The position numbers were made by a program, and so were the translations under genes. From Neurospora tetraspora (Eukaryota > Ascomycota > Sordariomycetes > Sordariales > Sordariaceae), in the NCBI RefSeq assembly GCF_033439725.1, contig NW_026944383.1, forward strand, positions 620,001 through 684,000: a stretch of DNA of 64,000 bases. The letters are read 5' to 3'. This document shows positions 11,150 to 22,747 of the stretch, in pieces (the first letter of the stretch is position 1; each line of letters begins with the position of its first letter). Below the pieces are notes generated by a model. The model saw only the letters and a program-made list of their open reading frames with translations, did no database searches and was not told where the DNA came from.

Positions 11150-12438
11150 TTACCACGAAGGCTTCTCTCGCCGATAAATCCCCCACCAGAAACCAACACG
11201 ATCTGTCTCGTCCGTCTCTCCCTCGCCCCAATCGTCCTCACCGGAGGCGATAGCATCCTCGACTAACGTCAGGGGACTGCTTGCTTGTTCTAGTTTGGAA
11301 CGGAGAGACTTGGTCAAAGCCTTCGTGGTCTCGTCTCTCTGAGGCACCATCACCAGCAGTCTGGCGTCACTCTCAAGGGAGAGCTGTGCATCGATGGCGG
11401 AGGAGAGGAGTTCCGGGTGGTTGTCATCGTAGAGGGGATCTGCTACTATGACGAGCTGTTGAAGAAGTGTCAGTTACGGTTTTGCCTAGAGTTAAAACAC
11501 CATGCAGTCTAGTGAATGAATGAACGTCAAACTGACCTTGTAGCGGTTTCCTTCCCCAAACCGCAGATGACTGTCCTCCTCATAGTCATCGCTGCCCCAG
11601 GTCAACGCAGCCGCCTCTACTCTTCCCCCGTGCGCTTCCACAGTTTCCCGGTTAAGCTCGGCGTTGTGCGAGAGGTTGGGGATGATGTTGGGCAGGTCGG
11701 TCAAGACCACGTCGGCTTTCCAGAGACAGGCGGCCGCTATACCCAGGAGGCCGGTGCCAGACCCGAGCTCCAGCACGTCTAGGGGCTCGTCTCCCAGAAA
11801 GAGATGCGCCAAGGGGCCAGCCGAAAACTGCGGGAGAAGCTGGGCGAGGACGTATGATGATCCCCAGGTTTTGAGGCCGAGTGAATCACCAGTCAGGGGA
11901 GGCTCGCGAATGGCTAGGTCGAAGTCGCCGTTCTCATCCCGGAAGGGCCATCGGCGTATGATTTCGCCCATTGCTACAAGATGCGGAACAAACCACAAAT
12001 CAACACTACCATTCATTCACTCATCCAATCACTTGGGGAGACCTCTCAAATCCATCCTCCAGGGACAACCTAAATCCTTGGGTCCCTCCCAGGTGATAGT
12101 CCCTTTTCCTCTACGAACTCATTGCACATACCTGTCCGACCACACCTCTCCGACAACCGCCTGCTTGCCTCCTCCCAGATGTCCTCCCGCTGCTCGTCGC
12201 TGTCAAGCCATGGCAAGCCGCTCTTGATGATGCTTGAGAGAAACGAAATGATCTCTTGCCGGTTGAAGGCCGCCTCCGCCATGCTGGCCGCCTGCGCCTT
12301 GAGGATCTCTTCCCGAGACTCCTTGAGCCCCCAGATACGAGGCTCTTGACGGCGACGCTGAAGGACGTCGAGAAGCGTGGCGTAGGCTGGCTTTTGCCAG
12401 AGATGAGGGAGCTCCTCAGGCGATGGCGAGACCGTCAT
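11150..12438 (-). CDS. METTL21/Rrg1-type (Methyltransf_16) protein methyltransferase
   Basis: Three exons: 12438-12132, 11973-11537 and 11455-11150, giving 349 aa; introns are 158 and 81 bp. The start is the ATG reading MTVSPSPEELPHLW; the upstream in-frame extension lacks conserved character. SAM-binding motif I reads VLELGSGTGLLGIAA (about residue 165), followed by DVVLTDLPNIIPNL and, across the second intron, LVIVADPLYDD, which fills the post-II position of this family. These features place it in the family-16 methyltransferases that methylate lysines of translation factors or chaperones (yeast Efm2/Efm3, human METTL21). The substrate cannot be assigned from sequence. Likely cytosolic; no signal peptide or membrane segment is seen. 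The acidic C-terminal region (GEDDWGEGETDETD) is followed by an aromatic end (VGFWWGIYRRE). Confidence 0.85.
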
Positions 12439-14419
12439 CTTGTTGTTGATTTGTTCCGCTCGAGCAAGGGAGGTCAGGAGGGAGCAGTGCGTTAGGTAGC
12501 CTGGCGTGTAGGAGGCGGAGAAAGCGAGAGAGTCAAATGAGAGACACGGCGAAGAAGGAAACGAACTTGTTGAAAGTGAAGCAAGCACCAAACGAGAAAC
12601 GAAAAACGATGGATAAGGACGAGGGACGGGAGTGTGAAGAGATAGATGATTCGGATTGTATCTTCATATTATCAAACATACACCTAGGTACCCCTACCCA
12701 ACAAGCGTCTCACCATGTCAGCTTTTTTTTCCCACTCGCCTTTCCCCATTCTGGCGCGGCAAACCTGGGGAAATCGGCAACGTGAGAGGTTATCGCAGAA
12801 ACAGGGGGACGGTCTGGCCGGTCCCTAGGAACGTTGTCCCCTCCAGGGGAGGCATGTCCGGATTCTGGAAGGATAACGGATGAGCCCGTGATAGGACCAG
12901 GGTCGCAAGCAGTGGCCCACACCCATGATGTCTCGCTTTTCACAAAACTTTGCCGGCGCCTTTTTTGTGTCTTTTTTTGTCTCGATTTCTGACTGACGAT
13001 GTGAGTGGGACTCGATTTCTCAGATCGGTGGGGACAGTCCACTGTCAAGCCCGGGCGTTTGACGCGGGATTGGCAAGGGTCATCCACTGCTATCAAATCG
13101 ATAAGCAATCAGTGCACCAAGCCCCAGGCGGCAGCAGCTGTCTGTTGCCTCAGCATCCGCAATTCTAGGTGGATCTTCTCGGACATTCTACGCATCTGAT
13201 TGGCTGAGCCTGACGCAAAGGCAGAGCCTCAAGTCCTTTTTATGACCCCAAACAATTTTCTGGAACTGTTCCACTTTCCTCTCTTTTTTTTTCCCTTTTT
13301 CTTCTCCTCGTGAAGCCTCGTCCTCTTCAACGCTGCGTTTCTATGCTACGAACGGAGAGACTCGCGCAAGCCTGTCTTTCACATCTTTCTACCAGGCATA
13401 TGAGAAATTCGGAGAAATCGCTTCACTTCAGCCTTTTAATCATCAGGCCCACCTGGTGTTTGGCTCTGCCGGCAACGGTCTGCGCGCGATCCTCGCGTCT
13501 GTAATTGGCATCAGAAAAGCAGGGCGCTGGGCTCCTCCCCTGGTCGCTTGCGATCGTGGGGATAGTTCCAGTGTTTCCTCTGGGAGGGCCATTACGAAGC
13601 TTGTGAATGAAATCACTTGAGTGCAATACGCAGCGTGCATGCCCGTCCTTCCCCTTTCGAGGGGGAGAATGGAACTGCACAATTCGATTCCGATTACTCT
13701 GTTGAGGACGAGGCTTCACCACCCCTTTCATTGCAAACTTGGGCTGCGCGCTCGGGATGCGAGGAAGAACTCGCTTGTTAATTGTCGCCCTTCTACGCTG
13801 AACCGATACACACCCTCGTCACCTACTCGTAGCGCCCTACAACCCAACGACGAACCCGCACGACACCTCGACATCAATCTCGTTGCCACGGCGTCCACTC
13901 CAGTCTGCTTCACGAGCTCGATCACTTCGTCGACGAAACACTACTACATTCTTCAGCCTTCAGCCTCCGCTTCCGTTCATCAGCCCATCACTCCACTCAG
14001 CAACTATCATCTATAGCCCAGTCATGATACTTGTCTCCCGGTAGGTCGTAGTTCAGGGCTGAGGAGCACTTGGTGGTGCGTGGGATGCTGCTTGTCATCG
14101 AGCTGTCCTCTGCCTCCTGGGCAGGTACTAGTATCACATAGAGACGAAACAGTCTCATCTTCTACCAGAAACATGCGTTACCACCGTCGCAGCAAAACAC
14201 GGTCCAGGTTGAAGCAGACGTAGGACAATATCTGTCATGTCAGGTCTATATTACGGACAGGAACATGCGCTTGAGGTTTAGAGAATGGATCCAAAGCCAC
14301 TTTTATCATCCTAGCATCGGCACGGATCTATCTATGTCTACCCAGTATTTCATGTCCCGTCATATCTATATCTATTCCACAATGCCAACTTTTCCCCCTC
14401 CCCCCTCCCAACACTTCTC
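12439..14419. other. Intergenic region between two convergent/tandem minus-strand genes
   Basis: No supported gene. It includes the upstream region of the methyltransferase and, at 13265-13320 and 13880-14020, pyrimidine-rich leader-like stretches on the plus strand that could belong to an untranslated transcript. A UUCG-loop hairpin lies at 13648-13667, and a 16-bp inverted pair (about 13309-13324 with 13705-13720) brackets that section. Short frames between 13300 and 14020 show no domain. Confidence 0.5.
13648..13667 (+). other. Potential RNA hairpin with UUCG loop
   Basis: The sequence cttcccct-ttcg-agggggag can fold into an 8-bp stem (seven Watson-Crick pairs and one G-U) closed on a UUCG tetraloop. 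It sits in a gene-free stretch, so if transcribed it would be a stable structure. No known RNA family is recognised. Confidence 0.4.
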
Positions 14420-16399
14420 TCATACCCTCCCATACCCATAATCATACAAATTCGGAAACAATATCCCATTAGCCATACCCAGCACCTCCCTCTCCCTATC
14501 CGTCCGCGCCTCCTCCTCATCCCACGGCAATAACCCCATCGTCCTCAACCCATCATCCCCGCCCGCATCATTCACATCTTGCACTCCCGCCCGACCCATA
14601 TGGCTGCTTTCATCACCAGTACCTGCACCAGCGCCAGCACCACTACCACCACTATTATTTCGTAGATGATGCCTAAAACCAAGTCCGATGAGTCCAAGTC
14701 CATTCCCCGTACTCCCCACCCCGCCATACCCGTACCCACCGTACGTGCCGTACTTCTTGTGCCCTTGGTGGAAAAGCGCTTGGCCGCCCCCGCCGAAATC
14801 GGGGCCGGGCTTGCCTAACAGAAAAGCCTTGCGCTGGCCGGAGAGGTAGAGCGCGTTGGTTTGGGTTAGGGGGCAGGCGGGGAGGTAGAGGGACATTGTT
14901 TGTTGTTGGGTTGTTTTTGGGTTTGGGTTTGGGTATGGGGGGTTGTTGCTCCTTGTGGTCGTCATGCTGTGGTGTTGTTGTGGCTGGCGTTGTTGCTGGT
15001 GGTGTTGGTGGTTTTGGTTTTGGTGCTGCCGCCGTTTCCGCCTCTGCCACGGTCCATCAACAACATGAATCAAATCCGGATGCCATATCACGTAATCACC
15101 CGGTTCCAAGCGGGGGATGGTCACCAGACTGCGGTCGAGCTGGAGGTGCGGGTGCAGTGTTGGGTTGATGTCTTGGGCGTAGCTGGGGAGGGCGCCGTGG
15201 AGGATGGAGTTGGGAGGGTGGTCGAAGAGCCAGGAGGGGGTTTCGGAAGGGCAGTCTTCTTCTTCACCTTCACCAGCAACGGAGAAGGAGGAGGATTGCT
15301 CGGAATGGACTAGGTTTGGGGAAGAGGAGGCTGGGGATGCGGAGGGCGAAGGGGAGAAGAATGGTCGTAGGAGAAAGTAAGCCGTGGCTAGCTGGGGCAT
15401 GGGACACACTTGTAGCGAGTCAGAGTCTGAGTTCGAGTCCTCGTCGGAGTCAGGGGAGATGGGACTCAAGGCTAAAAGTCCTTGGAACATGCGGAAGATG
15501 GAACATGACCCGGCGCCTTGGTAGAGGTCGCTGGTTACTTGGACGCGGGAGGAGCTCTGAGTGGGAAAGAGGTGTTAGCTGAGTCCCAAAGTGTCTGGGG
15601 AAAATGTGAGAGACATAGGTTGGTTGATACGTACCTCCCATGGATTATAATCCTCCCAACGCCCATTGAAGATGTCCTTGTATGTACCTGCCCGACCATA
15701 CCCATCTGGCTCCCATCTTTCGACACTGCCGTTGTCGACATGGGCGCTAGGGCTGGGTCTAATTTCATCACCGCCGCCGCACGTTGTTGTCGTGGTAGTT
15801 CGTATCCGCACACGATCGGCATATGTGATGGGAAAGTTCGTGCTGACTTTAGCGTTGGGGTCTTTAGACTCCCAGATTCCCATTGCGAACTTCTGTGCAG
15901 CTATGACGTTGGGATGCGCCCTGGCTTTGATCTGGGCTGGACTCCAGTATAGTTCGTAAAGCTGGGGGTCTTTTGTTGGCACTGCTCGTGTACCTGGGTT
16001 CTGGCTGAGGTATTCGCTTGCTTCTTGTCTCCAGCTGGCTGCTGTCTCCTTTGGAATCACATTTCGAATGATAGCCACCCCTGATCTTCGTAGTTGGTTA
16101 AGAAAGGCTTGGGAGTGTTCGGGGTTCGTGATGTTTGCAAAATCGATTGATGGAACCACCTTTGATCCCAGAGAGGAGATACGGTCAACCTCTTCTTCCA
16201 GCCTTTGTAGTAATCTTCGCCATGATGATGTAAGTGCTGCTTCGTTGCCTGAAGCTAGTCTCTCTTTTAGGAGTGTGAATCGTGGAGGCAGAGGAACGGG
16301 ATCGGGGCATGAAAATGACTGCATTTCATCCTCTTTCTCCCAGTAGACATGGGCTACTGTGTTTGCAGTAACAGGATATGATTGAAAAGAAATCGCCAT
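14420..16399 (-). CDS. DUF1479 family 2-oxoglutarate/Fe(II)-type oxygenase
   Basis: Two exons, 16399-15635 and 15556-14420, separated by a 78-bp intron; 633 aa. It matches the DUF1479 (bacterial YbiU-like) pattern: GVAIIRNVIPKETAASW near residue 110, an HxD iron-binding pair in AHVDNGSVERWEPDGYG (about residue 217), and the distal histidine region LEPGDYVIWHPDLIHVVDGP in exon 2. After a low-complexity insertion follows the typical SLYLPACPLTQTNALYL block and the QRKAFLLGKPGPDFGGG block. Two insertions are unusual: a Ser/Asp/Glu-rich segment with SPSPSAS early in exon 2, and a Gln/His/Asn/Pro-rich run of about 55 residues between the distal histidine and the PACPLT block. The substrate is not known for fungal members. 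No signal peptide; probably cytosolic. Confidence 0.88.
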
Positions 16400-17072
16400 G
16401 ATGAACGATGAGAAGAAGTGGCTTAAGAATGTGAGACATGGAGGAGAGAAATAGAAGTGCTACACTCGTAGGTATATAGAGAGATGAGACTGTACCGGTC
16501 AAGATATCCTCGAAGAATTCAGAAAGCATATCCGTCTTTTGACCGCACAATGTACTTCCTGTACTTGTCTGCCCACAGTCCCACTTGTCTTGTTCCCATC
16601 GTGTGCTCATGGAGATACATGTCGCCGGCAGCAGTATCTCTGGTCGAAGCAAGAGTGTAATGTTATCAAAAACCTTATCCACATCCGGTCGCTTCGCGAA
16701 CCGACTTGAGCAGGGGACCACAGCAGGGACCCATCCGCAGCTACGGGCCGTGAACGCCGAACACTCCCATCTCGTGGGACGTTACTAGCGTTTACCAATA
16801 GGGGAATTTCGAACATCGAACCCACCCCCAATGGTGTTTCAATTTGGCAGCCAAAGTTTGGTTCGGGTATCTTGGTGTCAACACCTCGTCTTTGAACGGG
16901 TACCTAATCGCAATGCACATAAAGGCAGGGCTGAAAGGGGAACAACTTCCCTGCACCCATACAACGTCGAGCTATTGAAATGCACTGCTGACCGTTCCGA
17001 GATCCGAAGCCGGCCTAGCCTTCAAGTCCATGCGCTATCTACACACCAGAGACCCCTATTGTGCTCACACTC
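16400..17072. other. Intergenic region
   Basis: Between the DUF1479 gene's start and the 3' end of the helix-hairpin-helix gene. No supported gene, RNA or repeat is visible. The first few hundred bases upstream of 16399 presumably hold the oxygenase promoter; a TATA-like tatataga lies near 16474. Confidence 0.5.
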
Positions 17073-18171
17073 TCAACTAGAGTGTTTTGTGCGTTTCGAA
17101 CGTCTCACGGATCGCTCAGGCTCGTTGGTATCGTCATCAGTGGTCTTCCTCTTGGTCTTGGGGGGCGTCACCTTGGCGACGCTGCTGACCGACGGCTCTG
17201 GATCAAGGGTAGCACTTGCGGCTGCTACATCCCCACTTTCTTGCCGCATAAGAACGAAAGCTACACGCTCAATGTCAATGGCTTTGACGCCAAGCCGTTG
17301 AGATAGCGCTCGAGATTTCTCGGACAAGGTGTCGTATTCCTTGACGTTATACTTGAGGGGAACCTTTTTACCGCCTCCACAGAGCCAGTAGAAGGCCTCA
17401 TCGGCGAAAAAGATAACATGATCTGGATCATGCACCGCCAGGAGCAATGACGCAGTAGCCGGGCCGATACCTTTTAGCTTGGTCAGGATGCCTAGGGCTC
17501 CGGATATGTCTGACTTGTCCCGATACTGCTTGATGGCATCTTGTACGGTTGACTGAACCAAATCGGGATCATTGGACGAGACCAGTTTCATCAGAGTTGG
17601 GCGGAACTTGCCATGACGACTAGAACAAAGTCAGCGGCTTGACAGAAGGAAGGTAAGTGCTTCTTTCGGTAATCTCGCTCACCAGTGGCCCTGTGGGGGC
17701 ATCTGAAGCGAGCTCAATGAGATGGTGTTCGCAAGCCACTAAAAACGGCTGCGGCTCTCCTTCTACCGACAGCTTGCAGGAAGACGGTAGATGATGCCCT
17801 CAAAGTTTCAGGCATGTCTGATGGGTGGCAGGGAGAAGAATCTGAAAGGGAACATACAGCTTCCATTCAACCAAAATCTTGACCTCATCGACCCCCATGG
17901 ATTTAGTGCCTGCCTTTTCGGGACCAAAGGCTTTGACTGCTTCGTCATAGCGGTACTCATCTAACTCTGCCAGAGTCTTTTGGCCTGGTTTTGCTATTTC
18001 TAGTGTATCAGACAGGGGACCACAGCCAGGGGGGGAAAGGGTTTTGAGCGAAGCCACCATACCTCCTTTGTCCTGCGAGATGGCTTGGATGCAGGCGGGA
18101 TATCTTCCGAGCACTTCATTGAACGCAGTGAGGGGGATTTTGGCTGCAGACAGGGGGGTTGGTTTGGCCAT
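17073..18171 (-). CDS. Helix-hairpin-helix protein with basic nuclear-targeting tail
   Basis: Two exons, 18171-17858 and 17619-17073, with a 238-bp intron that joins LVEWK-L to RHGKFRP; 286 aa. The start is the ATG of MAKPTPLSAAKIPLTAF. A helix-hairpin-helix motif is visible at about residues 150-175 (ILTKLKGIGPATASLLLAV), followed by VIFFADEAFYWLCGG. This is the arrangement of HhH DNA-binding or glycosylase-like folds, but I see no canonical catalytic signature beyond that. The C-terminus is disordered and basic (PPKTKRKTTDDD, RRSKRTKHSS), consistent with a bipartite nuclear signal. Fungal proteins of this shape are annotated only as hypothetical as far as I recall. A DNA-binding or repair-associated role is inference. 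Confidence 0.75.
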
Positions 18172-19463
18172 TGCGGCTCTTGTCGTAGTTGCGGGCCAAG
18201 CTGTGATGCCGCGGAAGGGGGGTCACAGTGAAGTTGTAAGTGACACTGCAGCAACCGCCTTTGTGAAAAGTGGACAGACAGCTCGAACTCTGTGAAGTTT
18301 GGGGGTCGATCAGGAGCGGATCAAGGGTCTGGTTCTGGAAAGGCCGTCTCAGCGAGGTCCCATTGCGCATGTTCAGCGGTCCACGTTTGCGACATGGTGA
18401 GTCTGGGTCGATGCGACGGCATGGAAATCGGGAGCTCGTCCCGTGAATACGAAGACGGCGAGCTTTTTGCGCAGACGAGAGCAAGCGAGCCTTTCGGCGG
18501 CATTTCTAGAGACTGTCGGTCTCGTCTCTGATGACGAGCAGACCGGACGTTGTGTAGAAGATGCCGCGGTGGACGGGGCTGGCTGGATAAACTCTCTCCC
18601 CTGAGTCCAGTGAACTTGTGAAGTCACTTACAGATATTGACGGCTGGTCCCGTCGGAGGCGTCGGGCAGATATCGATCAATCCATGCAGCGGGAGGCGGC
18701 CCTGAAAGTAATGTGCAATCTCGGGTGGCCGAGAGCCAGGTAGAGGATTGGACAGGGAGATGGGATGTTGAGGTTGAATAAAGAAGAAAGTAAATAAATA
18801 CCTGCAGTCACTCAAGGGAGCATCATCCGTCAATGCTGCTGCCAAGACTTTCAGTTGACGGCCTCTTGCTACTGCAGGCACATCACTCCCGTGCTTCCTT
18901 CCTTTCAGGCTACAAGAAGAGGAGAGAATGGAGAGGAGTGAGTGAGTGGCCTTGTTCCCACTTGAATATGGGAGATGTCGATAGCCACTTGGAGTTGTAG
19001 AGGTAACCAGACAACGGAACAAAGGGTTCTAGATCGAAGTGAACTGTCTGCACTGGCCCTTGGTCAGTGCGTTGCTTCTACAAGTACCTGACTCTGTCGC
19101 TGTCGACCACGGGAGGCCGGCGTTACTGCCGCTGGTGACAGCGTGTAATATTCTGTAACATACCATACGTATCTTAAGAGGCAAGCGGTGGACACATTGA
19201 TAAGCCAACCTGGGTGAAAGTTTCGAAAGCGGCTGAAACACCTCTTACGAGGCCGCCAAAGGGTGTATTTTTCTCGCGCCACTTTGATGGGACGAGGCCC
19301 ATGATAAATTCCGACAACGTTCTGGCTGGGAATATTTGCTAACCTTCGCCGCTGACCGTTTCCGTTGCACTTCCGTTTCCTTCTCCGCCATTTTTTTCCG
19401 CTCTTCACCTCGCTTTACCACCTACCTCACTTTTCTCTACCAACCAGCAAAACCACAGACAAA
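18172..19463. other. Intergenic region between divergent genes
   Basis: The region lies between the start of the HhH gene (minus) and the start of the 4F5-type gene (plus). Short frames on both strands at 18290-19400 show no family resemblance or splice support. The pyrimidine-rich stretch at about 19365-19463 is a plausible 5' leader of the plus-strand gene. Confidence 0.5.
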
Positions 19464-20017
19464 ATGGGTGGCGGTAACGTACGTTACATACATACCTTGT
19501 TTACTGAAAACTTCACGATCCGCGACGATCACCACCTTGCTGGACAACGTCTACTAACACAGTGATTTTCTCATCAAATAGGGAGCCAAGGCTGCGCAAA
19601 AGCGCGAGCGCAATTTGAAGAACGCTGCTGGTGGTCCTAAGTCGCAGCTCAAGACCGTACGTCGTATCCCCTACTCTACGGACGAGATTCCTTTTGTCGA
19701 CCCCGGAGAGCGGATGTTCTGTGTACTAACACAAATTCTCTAGAACGCTGCTGCCATGAACATCATTTGCCAGACCTGCAGGGCCACCTTCTTGTCGACC
19801 TCGCGCGCGAAGGCGTAAGCAACCCCCCCCCGAATTCCTCCTCGAACCAGTCCCATTTCCCCAGTCACGACTCGAGATGCCTACTTACCGATTCTGTCTC
19901 CCGTACACCCCAAACTAACCTCGACCCTCTCACAGTCTCGATGAGCACGCTCAGAACAAGCACAGCAAGACGCTGGCGGACTGCTTCCCCGGCTTCGTCG
20001 AGCAGCCCAAGAAATAA
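19464..20017 (+). CDS. 4F5/SERF-like small protein with C2H2-type zinc finger (zf-Met2 type)
   Basis: Four exons: 19464-19478, 19582-19656, 19744-19814 and 19936-20017; 80 aa. The N-terminal half GGGNGAKAAQKRERNLKNAA is the 4F5/SERF-like lysine-rich segment. The C-terminal half has CQTC at about residues 50-53 and HAQNKH about 18 residues later, so it can bind one zinc ion, followed by the family-typical SKTLADCFPGF. Orthologues occur across fungi, plants (Arabidopsis At2g23090) and animals; the molecular role is poorly known. Three introns in an 80-residue gene, with a first coding exon of five codons (MGGGN), fit the family in fungi. No signal peptide. Confidence 0.92.
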
Positions 20018-20460
20018 ATGCGCATTATTCAAGTTCCATCGTACCAACGATCCGTGACGATCCGATATCCGATATCTGGGAATTTGGAATCAAAGTAATG
20101 GAGCAAAAAGACAAGACAAAAAGAATGCTGGACGGACGGGAAATAAGAAAAAGAACGTCCTAAGCAACCAGACGGGAGTGATTTACATACAAGTGGCGAT
20201 GCATCAAGCGGGTGGGATAAGGCGTATTATAATGAATTTGACATTAATAAAAAGAAGAGGAAACATACCCCCGATCCGACCCGACAGGCTCCGAGAGATT
20301 ACAATCAATGACACGCAACTGGACTACATAACATACATAAATCCTTACGCCTTCATTCCTTTTGCGCCCGACAGACGGTAAAAACGCTGGATATAGCCGT
20401 CTGCCGCCCTCCTTCGCTACCCCCGAACCTCCCTCCCATCCTACACACCCTAGAAGAATA
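20018..20460. other. Convergent 3' intergenic region
   Basis: Between the stop of the zinc-finger gene and the stop of the oxygenase gene, which converge. It is moderately AT-rich and holds the two 3' untranslated regions; nothing else is visible. Confidence 0.6.
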
Positions 20461-21832
20461 CTAATGCGCCTCAACAGCCTTCCCCTCCGGTACCACCACC
20501 GCGGCTCCTCCCACAGGAGAACTACTCGCCGCCCTAGCCCGCTCCTCCCCAAGACTCTTCAAAATCTCCGGATACCACCTCTCCCCCACATCCGGATGAC
20601 TCTTGACGCGATTCCTCAGCGTCGCCTCCCCGAGCGTCGTCGCCACGCCTCCCTTGCGGAACGTAAACTCGACATCATCCAGCCTCTGGCCACCATTCGC
20701 TTCAAGAAGCACCCTTCTGCGCTGCTCCTTGACGTGCTCGGGCACCTGCCCCACGCCGACTTTTTCCAAATCGTCAAAGGTGGTGTCACCCCGCACGCCC
20801 TGGAAAAAGGGGATGGAGAAGCGGGCGCCTTGTCCCGCGGCAGGAGAGAGGACCCGGTGCGTGGTGCTCACGCAGACGCCCTGCGTTAGGGCTTCGAGAC
20901 CTTGCCCGATGGCGACGACCAAGGTTCCCGGGAGGGGCGGGCAGTCGATCCATTCGCCGCGCATGTTTTGGACTTGGAGACCGCGGTGGTGGGAGGCTTG
21001 GAGGAGGTAGCTTGATAGCACTTTGTCACAAGGAGAAGGGGTTAGTTCGTGCCTGCCTTTACAGGAGAGAAGGAAAGGGGAAAGCGGAGCAAGGGAAAAA
21101 AAAAAAAAAAAAAAAAAAAAAAACCATACTACTATCCTTATGCGGCCCCACGCCCTGATTTCCCTCCTTGCCTTCCTTGCCCAACGTGCCCACATCCGGG
21201 TACTTGACGATCTTCAGCTTGTGCTGCTGGTCTTTATCAAAGTACTTGTTGAACGCGTCGGCGGGCAGCTCGATCGCCTCGGCGATCAGGCTGGTGAAGT
21301 AGATGGAGATCTCGCCCATCTTCTTCATGTAATCGGTGAACAGCTGGCGGAAGGTTGGGAGCACCTCGGGTGACGGCCACTGGTTGGGTGCTAGCAGGTT
21401 GTAGTGCAACGGCGCGCCGGGTGAGGGTAAGGGGTGCTCGGTGGACAGGTCGATCTGTTCGCGGTGGTCGATGGCGCCGGCTGTGATCTCGGCGGAGAGA
21501 CGGGAGTAGCCGAGGAAGGAGGGGGCGTTTTTCATTTCGATTTTGAATCTGTTTGCCATACATAGCATTTTAGTTGATGTTCACAACTGCCCACATACAT
21601 GATTCGAATTGTAATGGTGAATGAACACTTACTTTTCCTCTTCTGGTATGTCAAAGAAGCTCTTCCCTTCTCGGATGACCTGGTCAAACACCTCCTGTGG
21701 AATACCGACATTCTTGAGATATAAGAAGCCCACTTCCATAAGAGCGTGCCGAAGGTCTGCGAGGAAAGCCGGCTTGGTAGCCGGGTCCTTGGCCAGAGAC
21801 AGATCTAGGATTGGAATGGACGTGAAAGACAT
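20461..21832 (-). CDS. 2-oxoglutarate/Fe(II)-dependent oxygenase, isopenicillin N synthase-like
   Basis: Three exons: 21832-21633, 21548-21130 and 21020-20461; 392 aa. The N-terminal DIOX_N domain opens with SIPILDLSLA and GFLYLKNVGIP. The 2OG-FeII core carries HKD in GVGPHKDS (end of exon 2), the distal histidine in STTHRVLSP and the 2-oxoglutarate-binding arginine in ARFSIPFF (RxS). So the iron and cosubstrate residues are all present. This superfamily includes desaturases, hydroxylases and antibiotic synthases; the substrate cannot be told here and no biosynthetic partners lie next to the gene. The second intron (21021-21129) begins GTATGG and runs straight into 28 consecutive T on the coding strand. 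The C-terminus ends in a disordered Ala/Val-rich tail. Confidence 0.88.
21096..21123 (+). repeat. A28 homopolymer inside an intron
   Basis: Twenty-eight consecutive A on the plus strand, i.e. T28 on the coding strand. It starts immediately after the donor of intron 2 of the 2-oxoglutarate oxygenase gene, far from the acceptor where a polypyrimidine tract would be expected. Confidence 0.95.
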
Positions 21833-22747
21833 TGGGAGAAGCGTTATGAGTTGGTTAAAGTGGAAGATGTGATGGTCGAAGGTAGACCCAGATGATCAAA
21901 CTGTCCCAAAGTCTACGTGCCTCGATACGGTGCGCTGATGTTGATCAAAACGGCTGAAAGAGATCGGATGCCCTTCCCCTCACAGAAACTGGGATGTAGT
22001 TGGAGTTCCGAGGTTTGGAAACACAACGCTTTGGTGGGTGGACGGACTGATGCAAAGAAATTGCACGATATAAAATTGATCAAGTTACAGTTCCCAACAA
22101 CACAAACATCTAGCTCTTTATATTACCACAAAGCAATTGCAGTGTACAGCTCCAGTTCTAAGCTACATGACCTGAGATCCTAAGGTTCCCAATGCTATTA
22201 TCGGAGGAGTCTAAAAATGGCGTAATCGGTCGCCATCGGAGCGTGCCGTAAATGCCCCACAGCAACGGCCCAGACTAATGCGGGGCGGCTGCCCCCAGGA
22301 TAAGGGTCCCCGGGCTTACACGCGTAAACCTGCCGAGGATTCCGGCCTTCCTTATCGTCGTCGTCGTCGTCATCGTCCATGTTGAGGACGAAAAACCCTT
22401 TTCCTTGCTGCCATTTGGGTGATGGGGCGGCTCGGCACTGTTTTTGATGTGGCTGCCAGTGTTCTGGCTCCCTCCTATTTTGGTCATATCCAGCGCCGCG
22501 AAGGTCAGACAGACTCCACGACCTTATGACTCCTAGTGCCCTCAGCTTCGAGCTTTCAAAGGCATGATGAGCAGGTGCGCAGGGGAAGCGATGAATGATG
22601 ATGTCCACCGAACCCTATAGACCCTGCGAACTATCGGTTTCGCCTCCTTTGCGCGACTGGACCAACTTGTACGGCCCTTCTCATAATCATCACACGTAAG
22701 ACGGGTCGACTTGAGTTGCGAGATCTCGTAATGAATGCGTCCCGAGT
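21833..22747. other. Intergenic region between tandem minus-strand genes
   Basis: Promoter side of the oxygenase and 3' side of the NAN1 gene. A minus-strand frame at 22198-22608 includes an (Asp)8 run encoded by a GAC/GAT repeat near 22355-22382 but shows no domain; I do not call it a gene. Confidence 0.5.

Noticed and set aside
21096-21123. A28 as the poly(A) tail of an inserted retrocopy
   Set aside because: It lies wholly within a 109-bp intron with no adjacent foreign sequence or target duplication; simple homopolymer expansion explains it better.
14420-21832. Secondary-metabolite cluster based on two 2-oxoglutarate oxygenases
   Set aside because: No polyketide synthase, NRPS, terpene cyclase, P450, transporter or cluster regulator lies nearby; the genes between are unrelated housekeeping or hypothetical genes.
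22198-22608. 136-codon frame with an (Asp)8 run
   Set aside because: The Asp run comes from a simple trinucleotide repeat; the rest shows no family features.
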